From: Prochlorococcus marinus str. MIT 1214
GTDB taxonomy: Bacteria > Cyanobacteriota > Cyanobacteriia > PCC-6307 > Cyanobiaceae
Reading direction: 5' to 3'
NCBI RefSeq assembly: GCF_027359355.1
Contig: NZ_CP114777.1
Location: 310,001-374,000, forward strand
DNA length: 64,000 bases
The notes under the pieces are model-generated. The model had not been told where the DNA came from and made no database searches. It saw nothing but the letters and a program-made list of their open reading frames with translations. The stretch's first letter is position 1. Each line of letters begins with the position of its first letter. Of the stretch, positions 20,983 through 31,300 are shown piece after piece. A program made the translations under genes and the position numbers.

Positions 20983-22164
20983 ATGAACAATATTTATCTC
21001 GACGCATCAGCGACAACTCCACCACATATAGATGTTATTAATAAAATAAAGGATATTCAATTTGAATGCTGGGGGAATCCATCAAGTATCCATAAAGTTG
21101 GGCTTATAGCAAGAGAGATTTTGGAAAGATTTAGATTATCAATTGCTAATAAATTAAAAGCTTCATCTGACGAAATTTTTTTTACATCTGGAGCAACTGA
21201 GTCAAACTATCTTGCTCTTAAAGTTGTATCTAATAATCTTAATAAAGGCAGACTTATTATAAGTAGCGTTGAACACCCTTCTATTAATTTAATTGCCAAT
21301 CAACTACTTAATGACGGATGGGATATTCAATACTGGCCTGTAGATCGTTATGGAATTATTGACTTAGATCATTTGGAGGAGATGTTATCTCCTCCAACAA
21401 AATTGGTTTCTATAATCTGGGGCCAAAGTGAGATTGGTTCCATTCAGCCCATAAATCTCATAGGTAAGGAATGTAAAAAACGAAATATACTTTTTCATAC
21501 TGATGCTACACAGGTCCTCCCTAGCGGCCTTATTGATTTGAGTAATTTAAATGTTGATATGCTTAGTGCCTCTGCTCATAAACTTCAAGGCCCTAAAGGT
21601 ATTGGATTATTAATGTTGCGAAAGGGAGTTCGAGATTTATTACTGAATGATCCTTCATATGGATTTAAGAATGGCTCTATAAGATCAGGTACTGAGTCAG
21701 TTCCCCTTATTGCAGGTTTTTCGACAGCAATTGACCTACTAAATGAATATATAGAAGTTACTGATTATCAAACTTTATTTCCTGAGAATAATGTTTCCAA
21801 GATGACTTCTCATTTAAAAAAAAATCTTGTTAAAAATGAACAACTTACTTTTATTGGCCCTCATAAAGAACGACTACCAAATAATCTTTCATTTCTTTGT
21901 CATACAAAGTCAATGATTCCAATACAAGGTAGAGAAATTGTTCGATTATTGTCACAACATGGCGTTTATATAAGTAGTGGTAGTGCCTGCTCATCATCTA
22001 GTCAAGGGCCAAATCCCATACTGGTAGCAATTAATGTTGACAAACCACTTCAAGAATCTGGATTAAGAATAACTATTGGTCCATGGATTTCAAATGATGA
22101 TATTAACTCTGTTTCAAATATAATATATCAATCATTGCAATCTTTAGAACCTAAAAAACAATGA
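20983..22164 (+). CDS. NifS/IscS-like cysteine desulfurase
   Basis: 393 residues, class V aminotransferase fold. The PLP lysine is in SASAHKLQGPKG (Lys200), and the preceding HTDATQVLP supplies PLP contacts. The sulfur-accepting cysteine lies in SSGSACSSSSQ (Cys336), the longer flexible loop typical of the NifS/IscS group rather than the SufS group. It releases sulfur from cysteine for Fe-S clusters or thiolated cofactors. The gene sits in the dapF-dacB run with no iscU or suf gene beside it, so its partner is unknown from this window. Confidence 0.9.
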   Translation: MNNIYLDASATTPPHIDVINKIKDIQFECWGNPSSIHKVGLIAREILERFRLSIANKLKASSDEIFFTSGATESNYLALKVVSNNLNKGRLIISSVEHPSINLIANQLLNDGWDIQYWPVDRYGIIDLDHLEEMLSPPTKLVSIIWGQSEIGSIQPINLIGKECKKRNILFHTDATQVLPSGLIDLSNLNVDMLSASAHKLQGPKGIGLLMLRKGVRDLLLNDPSYGFKNGSIRSGTESVPLIAGFSTAIDLLNEYIEVTDYQTLFPENNVSKMTSHLKKNLVKNEQLTFIGPHKERLPNNLSFLCHTKSMIPIQGREIVRLLSQHGVYISSGSACSSSSQGPNPILVAINVDKPLQESGLRITIGPWISNDDINSVSNIIYQSLQSLEPKKQ

Positions 22165-22171
22165 TCATCAA

Positions 22172-22795
22172 ATGAAGAATAAGCTCCCCTCAGACCTTAG
22201 AGAGGCAGAATCAAATGTATATGAATCAATTCAAAGTTATTTTTTAAGTAATTCTGAACAATCTTTTCTTTCTATCAACCTTAAATTTGAAGGATTAAGA
22301 ATTAATCCAATAATTTTTCGTTTATCTAATAAACTAACTGAAATTAAATTTGATAATATTTTATTGTGGGCAGACGCTGGTGGAGCGGCTCTTGCTAAAA
22401 GAGATAATCCTGAATTGGCCAATAAGATTTTTACATTTAAGGAGTTTATTAATTCTACAGAGTTATTAAATTCAGTACTATTAGTTTGTTCCCCTCAACC
22501 ATACGATATTGAGATGTTTGAGCAAGTTTGTTCCCGAACTAATTCAACGGTAATTATGATTAATGGTAAGTTGGAAGATCCAATAGTAGGAATAGGAAGT
22601 GTCGGTAGGGAAATGAGAAAAAGGTTCGCTGAAAAATGGAAAGTAATTTATTATGTTCAACCATTATCTTTGGGTGCATTATTAAAAAGATTTCCTGGTA
22701 GTTGGGAGCTTTTTAAACTCAACTCTAATGGATATTCCTTTGTTAAGTCATTTGATAAACGTCCTGACGATGAAACTATAATCCTAAACTTATAA
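22172..22795 (+). CDS. DUF1995 family protein
   Basis: 207 residues. It matches the DUF1995 family of cyanobacteria and plastids: LPSDLREAESNVYESIQSY at the start, LLWADAGGAALAKRD in the middle, and WKVIYYVQPLSLGALLKRFPGSWELF near the end. No signal peptide or membrane helix is seen. Plastid relatives include the LPA3-type photosystem II assembly proteins, but this is a domain-level similarity and does not establish function here. It sits 8 bases after the cysteine desulfurase gene and 5 bases before dacB. Confidence 0.75.
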   Translation: MKNKLPSDLREAESNVYESIQSYFLSNSEQSFLSINLKFEGLRINPIIFRLSNKLTEIKFDNILLWADAGGAALAKRDNPELANKIFTFKEFINSTELLNSVLLVCSPQPYDIEMFEQVCSRTNSTVIMINGKLEDPIVGIGSVGREMRKRFAEKWKVIYYVQPLSLGALLKRFPGSWELFKLNSNGYSFVKSFDKRPDDETIILNL

Positions 22796-22799
22796 CTCC

Positions 22800-24035
22800 A
22801 TGAATAAGAAATTTTGTTTTTATATTGGGTTAATCTTATTATCAATAAATATAGTTAACGGTAATTTATTCTCATTATATTCATACATCAGACAAAGGCA
22901 TAATATTAATACTATAAGTCCTGAAAAGTTTAATATATGTAAGTCTTTGCAAAATAAACTGGAGGATTATACATATAACTTTAACTCCAATATCAGTATC
23001 AGTATTCTAGAAGATTCTGGCGATTTTATTGTAGATATTAATGGCGAAATACCCAGAATACCTGCTTCTAATCAGAAGATTCTTTCTAGCGCTTTTTCTT
23101 TAGATATTTTAGGACCTTATTATACTCTAAATACATCTTTAAATGTTATGAATGATGGAGGCTTATACATAGAAGCTTCTGGGGATCCAGATTTTAATAA
23201 ACGTCATCTAGAAGAATTAATTAATGATCTTAATAATACGAATTATAATCCTAATTTAAAAATTCCAATAGTAGTTAAAAGTAGTAATCCAAAAAATTGG
23301 TGGCCTTCTAGCTGGTCGTATGCCGATAGAAAAGAAGAATATGGTGCACCTATTACTAAGTATTCAATAGCTAGTAATGCAAGTATTAATTCTTTAAATA
23401 ATCCAATTGATCATTTCATTTATGAGTTAGAGAATGCTCTAAGAAAAAAGAACTTATCTACAAAATATTTTGTGAAATCCGTACATGAAGACTATCCTAT
23501 TGATTATATTTCGACAATTAAAGTTATCAATTCTGCTCCTTTATATATTTTACTAAATCTTGTTAACTCTGAAAGTCATAATTTTACATCTGAAGTTATT
23601 TTTAGACATTCATTAAATGACTGGTCTCATGATTTTCCAAATCTAAAATACAGTAATTGGATAAATGATCAAAACTTTAATTCTGATAATTTTATTTTTG
23701 CAGATGCTAGTGGTTTATCAAGAATGAACAGAGTAACTACATATGGTTTATCTCAGTTTTTGAGAAGAATGAAACTCAACAGATTTTCTGACTATTATTT
23801 CTCATCATTTTCACTATTAGGTGTTAGGGGCTCGTTAACTAATGTAAATGCTCCAGTAAATCTTAAGGGAAGAATTTTGGCTAAGTCCGGAAGACTTAAT
23901 AATGTTAGATCCGTTTCAGGTATTATATTAGGAGACGGTAAAGTTTTTAGCATTATAGTTAACAATATGGATAATTCGACAAAACATATAATGAACATAT
24001 TATCAATAGTAGATAATACTGAAAATTGTAATTAA
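22800..24035 (+). CDS. dacB: D-alanyl-D-alanine carboxypeptidase, PBP4/S13 family
   Basis: 411 residues with an N-terminal hydrophobic signal (residues 5-20), so it is exported to the periplasm. The serine penicillin-binding motifs are present: SxxK as S90-N-Q-K93 in IPASNQK, SxN as S259-H-N261, and K362-S-G364 in place of the usual [14 protein letters not shown] is also typical of the family. It trims or cuts D-Ala-containing peptidoglycan cross-links. It is the last gene of the dapF cluster and overlaps the convergent coaD by 4 bases. Confidence 0.88.
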   Translation: MNKKFCFYIGLILLSINIVNGNLFSLYSYIRQRHNINTISPEKFNICKSLQNKLEDYTYNFNSNISISILEDSGDFIVDINGEIPRIPASNQKILSSAFSLDILGPYYTLNTSLNVMNDGGLYIEASGDPDFNKRHLEELINDLNNTNYNPNLKIPIVVKSSNPKNWWPSSWSYADRKEEYGAPITKYSIASNASINSLNNPIDHFIYELENALRKKNLSTKYFVKSVHEDYPIDYISTIKVINSAPLYILLNLVNSESHNFTSEVIFRHSLNDWSHDFPNLKYSNWINDQNFNSDNFIFADASGLSRMNRVTTYGLSQFLRRMKLNRFSDYYFSSFSLLGVRGSLTNVNAPVNLKGRILAKSGRLNNVRSVSGIILGDGKVFSIIVNNMDNSTKHIMNILSIVDNTENCN

Positions 24036-24508
24036 TTAGTATTTAGTTCCAAAAGATCTTTGGCTATAAATTCAGGCACCATATGCCGTATTTCGCCACC
24101 AAATCTTGCGACTTCTTTAACTACAGAACTACTTAAAAAACTATGATGTGTTTCTGTCGCGAGAAAAATTGTTTCGTATTGATTATTTAGAGACCTATTT
24201 GTATGAGCAACCTGTAATTCATATTCAAAATCACTCATGGCTCTTAAGCCTCTTAAAATAAGATCCGCATTATGTTCACGAGCACAATCCACAGTTAGCC
24301 CTTTAAAAGCTATTGTTCTACAACCTGGTATATCTCTGGTTGCATTTTTAATCTGCTCTATTCTTCTTTCGCAGGAGAAAGTAGCTTTTTTTGAAGGATT
24401 TTCTAATACTGCAATGAGAACTTCTCCAAATAAATCACTTCCTCTTTGAATTAGATCAAGGTGTCCAAACGTTAAAGGGTCGAAGCTGCCAGGATAAAGT
24501 GCCTTCAT
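24032..24508 (-). CDS. coaD: Phosphopantetheine adenylyltransferase
   Basis: 158 residues. The nucleotidyltransferase motif is [19 protein letters not shown] at the N-terminus. [19 protein letters not shown] and the C-terminal [17 protein letters not shown] complete the diagnostic set. It makes dephospho-CoA from 4'-phosphopantetheine and ATP, the penultimate step of coenzyme A synthesis. It is convergent with dacB and divergent from the flavin-reductase-like gene. Confidence 0.96.
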   Translation of the reverse strand: MKALYPGSFDPLTFGHLDLIQRGSDLFGEVLIAVLENPSKKATFSCERRIEQIKNATRDIPGCRTIAFKGLTVDCAREHNADLILRGLRAMSDFEYELQVAHTNRSLNNQYETIFLATETHHSFLSSSVVKEVARFGGEIRHMVPEFIAKDLLELNTN

Positions 24509-24575
24509 GGTTTTTTAACTTTAAAAAAGTCCATTTCTTTCATAGAATCTCATATATATAAACGTATCAAAGCGC

Positions 24576-25058
24576 ATGACTCTTGATCAGGATGCCAAAA
24601 AAGTTCTTTTGCGCAAAATCCCTCATGGATTATTTATATGTGCAGTAAGAGAAGGAGATGAAATAAATGGTTTTACTGCTAGCTGGGTAACACAAGGATC
24701 ATTTACGCCACCATTAGTTGTAATGGCTGTTCGCGCTGATGGATCTAGTCATGGAATTATTCAAAGAACTAAGATGTTTTCTCTCAATGTTTTGAGAGAA
24801 GATCAAAAGGATCTAGCAGCTGTGTTCTTTAAGCCGCAAAAAGGATTAGGTGGACGATTTGAAGCTTGTAAATTCTCTTATGGAGAGTTTGGTATGCCCT
24901 TAATCGAAGATGTAATAGGTGGAGTTGAATGTGAAGTTATTTCGGGGGTAGAACACGGTGACCATACAGTCTTTGTCGCTGAAGTAAAGAGTGCAGTATT
25001 GAATAAAGATGGATCTGCTTTAAATTTAGCGAGTACAGGTTGGAACTATGGCGGCTAA
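24576..25058 (+). CDS. Flavin reductase-like FMN-binding protein
   Basis: 160 residues forming a single flavin-reductase-like split-barrel domain: GLFICAVREGDEINGFTASWVTQGSFTPPLV binds FMN, and FSLNVLREDQKDLAAVFF follows. The same domain forms the C-terminal part of cyanobacterial flavodiiron proteins, but here it stands alone without the metallo-beta-lactamase and flavodoxin modules. A flavin or NAD(P)H oxidoreductase role is inferred; the physiological partner is unknown. It lies 18 bases upstream of uvrC. Confidence 0.8.
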   Translation: MTLDQDAKKVLLRKIPHGLFICAVREGDEINGFTASWVTQGSFTPPLVVMAVRADGSSHGIIQRTKMFSLNVLREDQKDLAAVFFKPQKGLGGRFEACKFSYGEFGMPLIEDVIGGVECEVISGVEHGDHTVFVAEVKSAVLNKDGSALNLASTGWNYGG

Positions 25059-25076
25059 TTTAACGAGACATGATCG

Positions 25077-26999
25077 GTGGAATTAACGCCGTTAATTAAG
25101 GACAAGTCAAGACTAACGAATTTTTTGAAGGATATACCAAACGATCCTGGTTGTTATTTGATGAAAGATCGTGAGGATAGATTGTTATATGTTGGTAAGT
25201 CAAAAAAGTTAAGAAATAGAGTTAGAAGTTATTTTCGATCCAGTGATGAATTGAGTCCAAGAATCTCTTTAATGGTTAGGCAAGTTGTAGATATTGAGTT
25301 GATAGTTACTGATACCGAAAGTGAAGCCTTAACTCTTGAATCAAATTTAATAAAATCTAATCAACCCTATTTTAATGTTCTATTAAAAGATGATAAGAAA
25401 TATCCCTATATTTGTATAACCTGGGGTGATAAATATCCAAGAATTTTTTTAACTAGGAAAAGACGGGAAAGACAGAAAAAAGATAAATATTATGGTCCAT
25501 ATGTTGATGTTTATTTACTTAGACAGACCCTATTTAGTATAAAAAAACTGTTTCCTCTTAGACAAAGAAGAATTCCTCTTTACAAAGATAGAACGTGTCT
25601 TAACTATTCAATTGGAAGATGTCCTGGCGTTTGTCAAGAAGAAATTAGTTCAGAAGATTATAAAAATACACTAAAACGAGTTGAAATGATATTTCAAGGG
25701 AGAACTGAAGAATTGAGACTTTTATTAGAAAAACAGATGCATTCTTTATCAGATTCATTGAAGTTTGAAGAAGCTGGATCTGTCAGAGATCAGTTAAAAG
25801 GTATAGATAAATTGTATGAATCTCAAAAGATGATTATTCCTGATTCATCTGTATGCAGAGATATAATCGCATTGGCAACAGAAGAGAATATATCCTCTAT
25901 TCAAATTTTTCAAATGCGCTCAGGAAAATTAATTGGAAGACTTGGATATTTCTCAGATAATAATAATCTCAGTACTTCTCACATACTTCAAAAAGTTGTA
26001 GAAAATCATTATTCAAATGTTGATCCGATTGAAATACCTTCAGAAATATTAGTTCAACATCAATTACAAAATACAGATATAATATCGGATTGGCTAAGTG
26101 AATTAAAAAAGCAAAAAGTTAATATAACAATCCCAAAAAGATCTAAGAAGGCGGAAATTATTAAATTAGTAGAAAAGAATGCAAATATGGAGTTACAAAG
26201 AATTAGACAATCTCATGACAAAAATTTAGTTGAGCTTGACGATTTAACCAATATACTAGAGTTACTAAAAATTCCAAAAAGAATTGAATGTTATGATATT
26301 AGTCATATTCAAGGTAGTGATGCTGTCGCTTCTCAGGTAGTATTTATTGATGGTATTGCGGCTAGACAACATTACAGAAAATATAAAATTAAAAGTTCAA
26401 ATATAAAACTAGGGCATAGTGACGATTTCGAATCAATGGCTGAAGTTATTACTAGGAGATTTAAAAGATGGGCTCGTTATAAAGAGGATGGAGGTGATAT
26501 GAATAAACTATCAAGTAATGAATCTAGTGTTTTAGACAAGGATAATTTGAATGATTGGCCTGATTTAGTTGTAATTGATGGAGGTAAAGGTCAATTAAGT
26601 TCGGTATTAGAGGCTTTAGAAGAGTTGAATCTAGATCAAAATATAAATCTCATATCTTTAGCCAAGAAGAAAGAAGAGATATTTATTCCAAATGTTAAAC
26701 AATCATTAGACACTGACCCTAATCAACCTGGAATGCTTTTGTTAAGAAGAATTAGAGATGAAGCTCATAGGTTTGCTATTACCTTTCACAGACAAAAAAG
26801 AAGTCAACGTATGAAACGCTCTCAATTAAATGAGATACCAGGATTGGGACCACAAAGAATCAAATTATTATTGGAGCATTTTAGATCAATAGAGGCTATT
26901 CAAATGGCATCTCTTTCCGAACTTTCATCAGCACCAGGCTTGGGATCATCTACTGCTGGTGTTATTCGAAATTATTTTCACCCAAATGAAAATAAATAA
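25077..26999 (+). CDS. uvrC: Excinuclease ABC subunit C
   Basis: 640 residues. A GTG start at 25077 is used, because the nearby ATG at 25070 runs into a stop within ten codons. The N-terminal GIY-YIG nuclease domain has PGCYLMKDREDRLLYVGKSKK. A cysteine-bearing CLNYSIGRCPGVC segment and the UVR domain (residues about 200-245) follow. The RNase H-like endonuclease has CYDISHIQGSDAVAS and VVIDGGKGQL. Two helix-hairpin-helix motifs end the protein. It makes the dual incisions of nucleotide excision repair with UvrAB. Confidence 0.96.
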   Translation: MELTPLIKDKSRLTNFLKDIPNDPGCYLMKDREDRLLYVGKSKKLRNRVRSYFRSSDELSPRISLMVRQVVDIELIVTDTESEALTLESNLIKSNQPYFNVLLKDDKKYPYICITWGDKYPRIFLTRKRRERQKKDKYYGPYVDVYLLRQTLFSIKKLFPLRQRRIPLYKDRTCLNYSIGRCPGVCQEEISSEDYKNTLKRVEMIFQGRTEELRLLLEKQMHSLSDSLKFEEAGSVRDQLKGIDKLYESQKMIIPDSSVCRDIIALATEENISSIQIFQMRSGKLIGRLGYFSDNNNLSTSHILQKVVENHYSNVDPIEIPSEILVQHQLQNTDIISDWLSELKKQKVNITIPKRSKKAEIIKLVEKNANMELQRIRQSHDKNLVELDDLTNILELLKIPKRIECYDISHIQGSDAVASQVVFIDGIAARQHYRKYKIKSSNIKLGHSDDFESMAEVITRRFKRWARYKEDGGDMNKLSSNESSVLDKDNLNDWPDLVVIDGGKGQLSSVLEALEELNLDQNINLISLAKKKEEIFIPNVKQSLDTDPNQPGMLLLRRIRDEAHRFAITFHRQKRSQRMKRSQLNEIPGLGPQRIKLLLEHFRSIEAIQMASLSELSSAPGLGSSTAGVIRNYFHPNENK

Positions 27000-27091
27000 T
27001 CTATTGATAAATTATTAACGAAAATGGGACAGTTAATCTTTATTATAGTAATGTATAGAGTGATATGAAGGTACGAAACATTTTATAGAAT

Positions 27092-27655
27092 ATGATTTTT
27101 TCACCAGAGACATATTTATGGTTTAAATCTTTTCATATTATCGGTGTAGTTGTTTGGTTCGCTGGCTTATTTTACCTAGTCAGATTATTTATTTATCATG
27201 TAGAAGTCCAAAATGAGAAAGAAGAAATAAGGGATGTATTTAATAAGCAATATACATTAATGGAAAAAAGACTAGCTAATATTATAACAACTCCTGGCAT
27301 GATTTTAGCTGTCATTATGGCATCTGGATTATTATATATGCAGCCTGTATATCTTACACAAACATGGATGCAGATTAAATTATTGTTTGTCACTTTTTTA
27401 CTTATTTATCATTTTTATTGCTATAAAATCATGAACGAATTAACTAATAATCAATATAATTATAGTGGACAGCAACTCCGCGCTTTGAACGAGTTGCCGA
27501 CACTATTATTAGTAGTTGTTGTAATGCTTGTTGTATTTAAAAACCAGTTTCCAACTAGTGCAGCAAGTTGGTTAATATTTGGCTTAATTCTCTTTATGGC
27601 TGCAAGTATACAGTTTTATGCTAAATGGAGAAGAAATAGGAAACAATTCACTTAG
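27092..27655 (+). CDS. hemJ: HemJ-type protoporphyrinogen IX oxidase
   Basis: 187 residues, four predicted membrane helices. The first helix carries the conserved histidine and arginine of the family (FHIIGVVVWFAGLFYLVR, His15 and Arg31). The C-terminal half has QQLRALNELPTLLLVVVVMLV. HemJ oxidises protoporphyrinogen IX at the last step shared by heme and chlorophyll synthesis, and is the usual enzyme in cyanobacteria lacking HemG or HemY. It is followed after 5 bases by a PHP-domain gene. Confidence 0.9.
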   Translation: MIFSPETYLWFKSFHIIGVVVWFAGLFYLVRLFIYHVEVQNEKEEIRDVFNKQYTLMEKRLANIITTPGMILAVIMASGLLYMQPVYLTQTWMQIKLLFVTFLLIYHFYCYKIMNELTNNQYNYSGQQLRALNELPTLLLVVVVMLVVFKNQFPTSAASWLIFGLILFMAASIQFYAKWRRNRKQFT

Positions 27656-27660
27656 TTAGT

Positions 27661-28320
27661 ATGTCTGATATTGATTCTACTGAATTAATTAACATAATTA
27701 AATCAATTACTAAGAATAGTTGTCCAAATTCTATCAACTTTCACATGCATTCAACATTTAGTGATGGAAGTTTGACTGCTAAACAAATTTATTCCCAAGC
27801 AATTGAATTAAATATTGATCATTATGCAATTACAGATCATCATTCAGTTAATGCATATATTGAATTAAGCAAAATTAGCGACTCTATATATAAGGAGAGA
27901 TCAAATTTTCCTAAACTTTGGACTGGTATAGAAATTACTTGTCTATTAAAGGGGTGTTTAGTTCATGTTTTAGGTCTTGGTTTTGATCATAATTCAAAAT
28001 ACTTATTACCTTATGTTGATCATAAGGCTGCCATTGGTAATGAGTTATTAGCTTCGACAGTAGTAGATTCTATTCATAAAGCTAATGGAATTGCCGTTTT
28101 AGCTCATCCCGCTAGATATAAGCTTCCATTTGATCTCTTGATTAATGAAGCATCAAAACTTGGTTTTGATGCTGTTGAAACTTGGTATAACTATGAAAGA
28201 GCACATAATTGGATCCCATCAGAGTTTGTATGCGATAAAATATTTGATTGCGCAAACTCTTATTCATTATTATCAACCTGTGGTACCGACAGCCACGGAC
28301 TATCTCTTCTTAGGCGTTAA
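27661..28320 (+). CDS. PHP-domain phosphoesterase-like protein
   Basis: 219 residues. Metal-binding PHP motifs are visible: the N-terminal HMHSTFSDGSLTAKQI (HxH), ITDHHSVNAY, EITC, VLAHPARYKLP, and the C-terminal CGTDSHG. Relatives act as trinuclear-metal phosphoesterases, for example RNase AM/YciV-type nucleases or 3',5'-nucleotide phosphatases. At 219 residues it is shorter than YciV (about 290), so the substrate is left open. It ends 5 bases before the convergent cobN gene. Confidence 0.82.
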   Translation: MSDIDSTELINIIKSITKNSCPNSINFHMHSTFSDGSLTAKQIYSQAIELNIDHYAITDHHSVNAYIELSKISDSIYKERSNFPKLWTGIEITCLLKGCLVHVLGLGFDHNSKYLLPYVDHKAAIGNELLASTVVDSIHKANGIAVLAHPARYKLPFDLLINEASKLGFDAVETWYNYERAHNWIPSEFVCDKIFDCANSYSLLSTCGTDSHGLSLLRR

Positions 28321-28325
28321 ATAAT

Positions 28326-31300
28326 TTATAAATTATTATTAGAAGTATAGTTTTCAATTTTACTATCTATATCTGATAGTAATTTTTTTATAGATGATAT
28401 TTCTTCAATAGTTGCATTTGTCCAAAGTTTTCTGTTGGATGCTTCTAGTAATCTTTCAGCGATATCTCTTAAAGCCCAAGGATTGTTTTCACTAATAAAA
28501 TTTTTCGTATTATTATTCATTAACCAATTATTCACTATAGATTGATAACACCAATTTGGAACTAAGTTTGTAGTTGCATCATAAGAAAATAAATAGTCAA
28601 GGCTAGCTGACATTTCAAAAGCTCCTTTATATCCATGTTCTTTAATCCCCTCTATCCATTTAGGGTTTAATAATCTGCTACGAACAACTTTATCAATTTC
28701 TTTTGAGAGTTTATGAATTCTTGGCCGTTGATACCTTGAATTATCTGCAAAATAGGCTTGAGGATTTGTTCCACTAATTTTTTTAATCGCAGAAACTAAT
28801 CCACCCTGAAATTGATAGTAATCATCTGAATCAAGTATGTCATGTTCTCTATTGTCCTGACTATGAAGTACTACTTTTACCTTTGATAAATTACTTTCTA
28901 ATCCATCTTTGTCTTTTATGATTTTACTTGAACCTTCATATCTCCATTTACTCCATTCGATAAATGCATCAGCTAGTTCTGATTGATTCTCCCAAGATCC
29001 ACTATTGATTATTTCTTGTAATCCTGCTCCGTATGATCCAGGTGCAGATCCATATATTCTTGATTTTGTATTTCCATTTCTATATGACTCAGCAAGTGGA
29101 TTATTAGAAGAGGATTCTTTTAAATTTCCAATAAGATTTTGACCTCTTCGAATCAATTCAATTATCTGTGGAAATGCATCCCTGAATAAACCAGAAATTC
29201 TTAATGTTACGTCTACTCTTGGTCTGTTCAATACACTGAGGGGAATGACCTCAACGTCAACTACCCTTCTTAAAGTACCGTCCCATATTGGCCTTAAACC
29301 CATGAGAGCAAAAAGCTGACAAATATCTTCTCCACCATTTCTCATTGTTGAAGTACCCCAAATTGAAATAGCAAGGTGTGAAAGGTGTTCACCATTTTCT
29401 TGTAGATAAAGTTCCATTATTTGTTCAGCACTTCTTTTCCCTAAGTCCCAAGCTGTTTCAGTTGGTATTGCTCTGATATCAACCGAAAAGAAATTCTTGC
29501 CTGTGGGTATAACTTCTAATTTTCCTCTTGTAGGAGCCCCAGAAGGACCGCTAGAAATTCTTTTACCGTCTAAAGCCTTGAGAAAATTTGTTTTTTCGTT
29601 GCTTGAACTATTTAATAGTCTGGGTAAAATGTTATTTAGTAAATGATTTATAAAAATATTAGGTTTTTCATGATCTAGGTAATTTAAAATTTTACTATCA
29701 AGTTTTATCTTCTTTTTTGATCTATTCTTGAAATTAAGTATGTTAAAACAATGAAACTCTATTATATATTTCCCGATGTCATTCAACCAGGCAACTACTT
29801 TGCCGACTTTCCTTGCATTAATAGCTGTATATTTTTTAAATAAATCAATATCTACTTGTTTTAACTTTTTACTCTCTTCGTCACTCCAAGGGTCAAACGT
29901 AAAACCTAAATCTTCTGCTAAATATTGAGTAAGACCTAGAGTTATTCCTGTCGGGACATTGGAAATAGCGAGTGTTAACTCTACTAATTTATCCATACTC
30001 TGATTAACTCCAAAAACATGAAGACCAGTTCTTATCTGCGAATTCTTAATTTCACATAAATAACTTTCTGCATTATCTATTAGATCTTGTATGTTTAATT
30101 TATCTTTTTCTGCTTTTAATTTATTTGATTCAATGCCTGGCCATGAATTTTTAATTAAAAGATCTATTATCTTATTCTCTAATAATTCATTTCTATTATC
30201 GTTAATTAGTTTAGATTCATAATATTCATCAATTAGGTTCTCAATCATTAATAGGTCATTAAAACTACCGGCATGAGAAAGTGGTGGGGTTAAATGATCT
30301 ATAATGATTGCATGTGTTCTTCTTTTTGCTTGGGAGCCTTCGCCAGGATCATTTACAATAAATGGATATATATTTGGAATAGGAGGACAAAGAATAAATG
30401 GGAAACAATTATGACTTAAACCAACCCCTTTTCCTGGTAACCATTCCAAACTTCCATGTTTACCTAGATGTACAATTGCATTCGCTTTAAATGTATTATA
30501 TAGCCAGCAATATTGTGCAATATATTTATGTGTAGGAGGTAAGTCGGGCGAGTGTAAATCAGATAAATTATCGCTCTCATACCCCCTATTTGACTGAATT
30601 AGAATTGTTATATTTCCAAAGTTTATTCCATTAATAGGAAATCCAGATTTTTCTAATTGACAAGAATCAAGTGGTTCGCCCCATCGATTTGATATCTTTT
30701 CTTTAACGTTAGATTCGAGCTCTTTCCAATAAATTAAATAATCTTTAATATTTAGATATGATTGAGGTTCATTTGAGATTGTCTCTTCAGAATTCGTCCT
30801 ATGACTTAATATAAGGTTAATTAATTCATTGCTATTATCAGGAATATCTTCATTTCCTAGATTATATCCCTCGTCTTTAAGCCAGTTCAAAATATTAAAT
30901 AGGCTTTCGGGTGTATCTAAACCAACTCCATTCGCAATTCGTGAGTCTTTTACTGGGTAATTTGCTATAACGAGAGCTATCTTTTTGTTAGAATTATTCG
31001 TTTGTTGTAGATAAGTTAGATTTTTTATATATTTTATGCACCATTCAATATGTTTTTCATATGGCTCTGTTTTATATACAGCAATTGATAATTCATCATC
31101 TGTATAAGTAAGGTTTTTAAATGCAACTGGAATTGTACAGATTCGACCATCAACTTCTGGTAAAACAACTTGAATTGATAAGTCAATGGGGTTAAGACCT
31201 ACAGTAGATTCTTTCCACTCAGTTATTGATGAGCTAGATATTAGTAGTTGATATACAGGTATATCTATTCTATCCCATAGGTTTTTCTTCACATCATCAT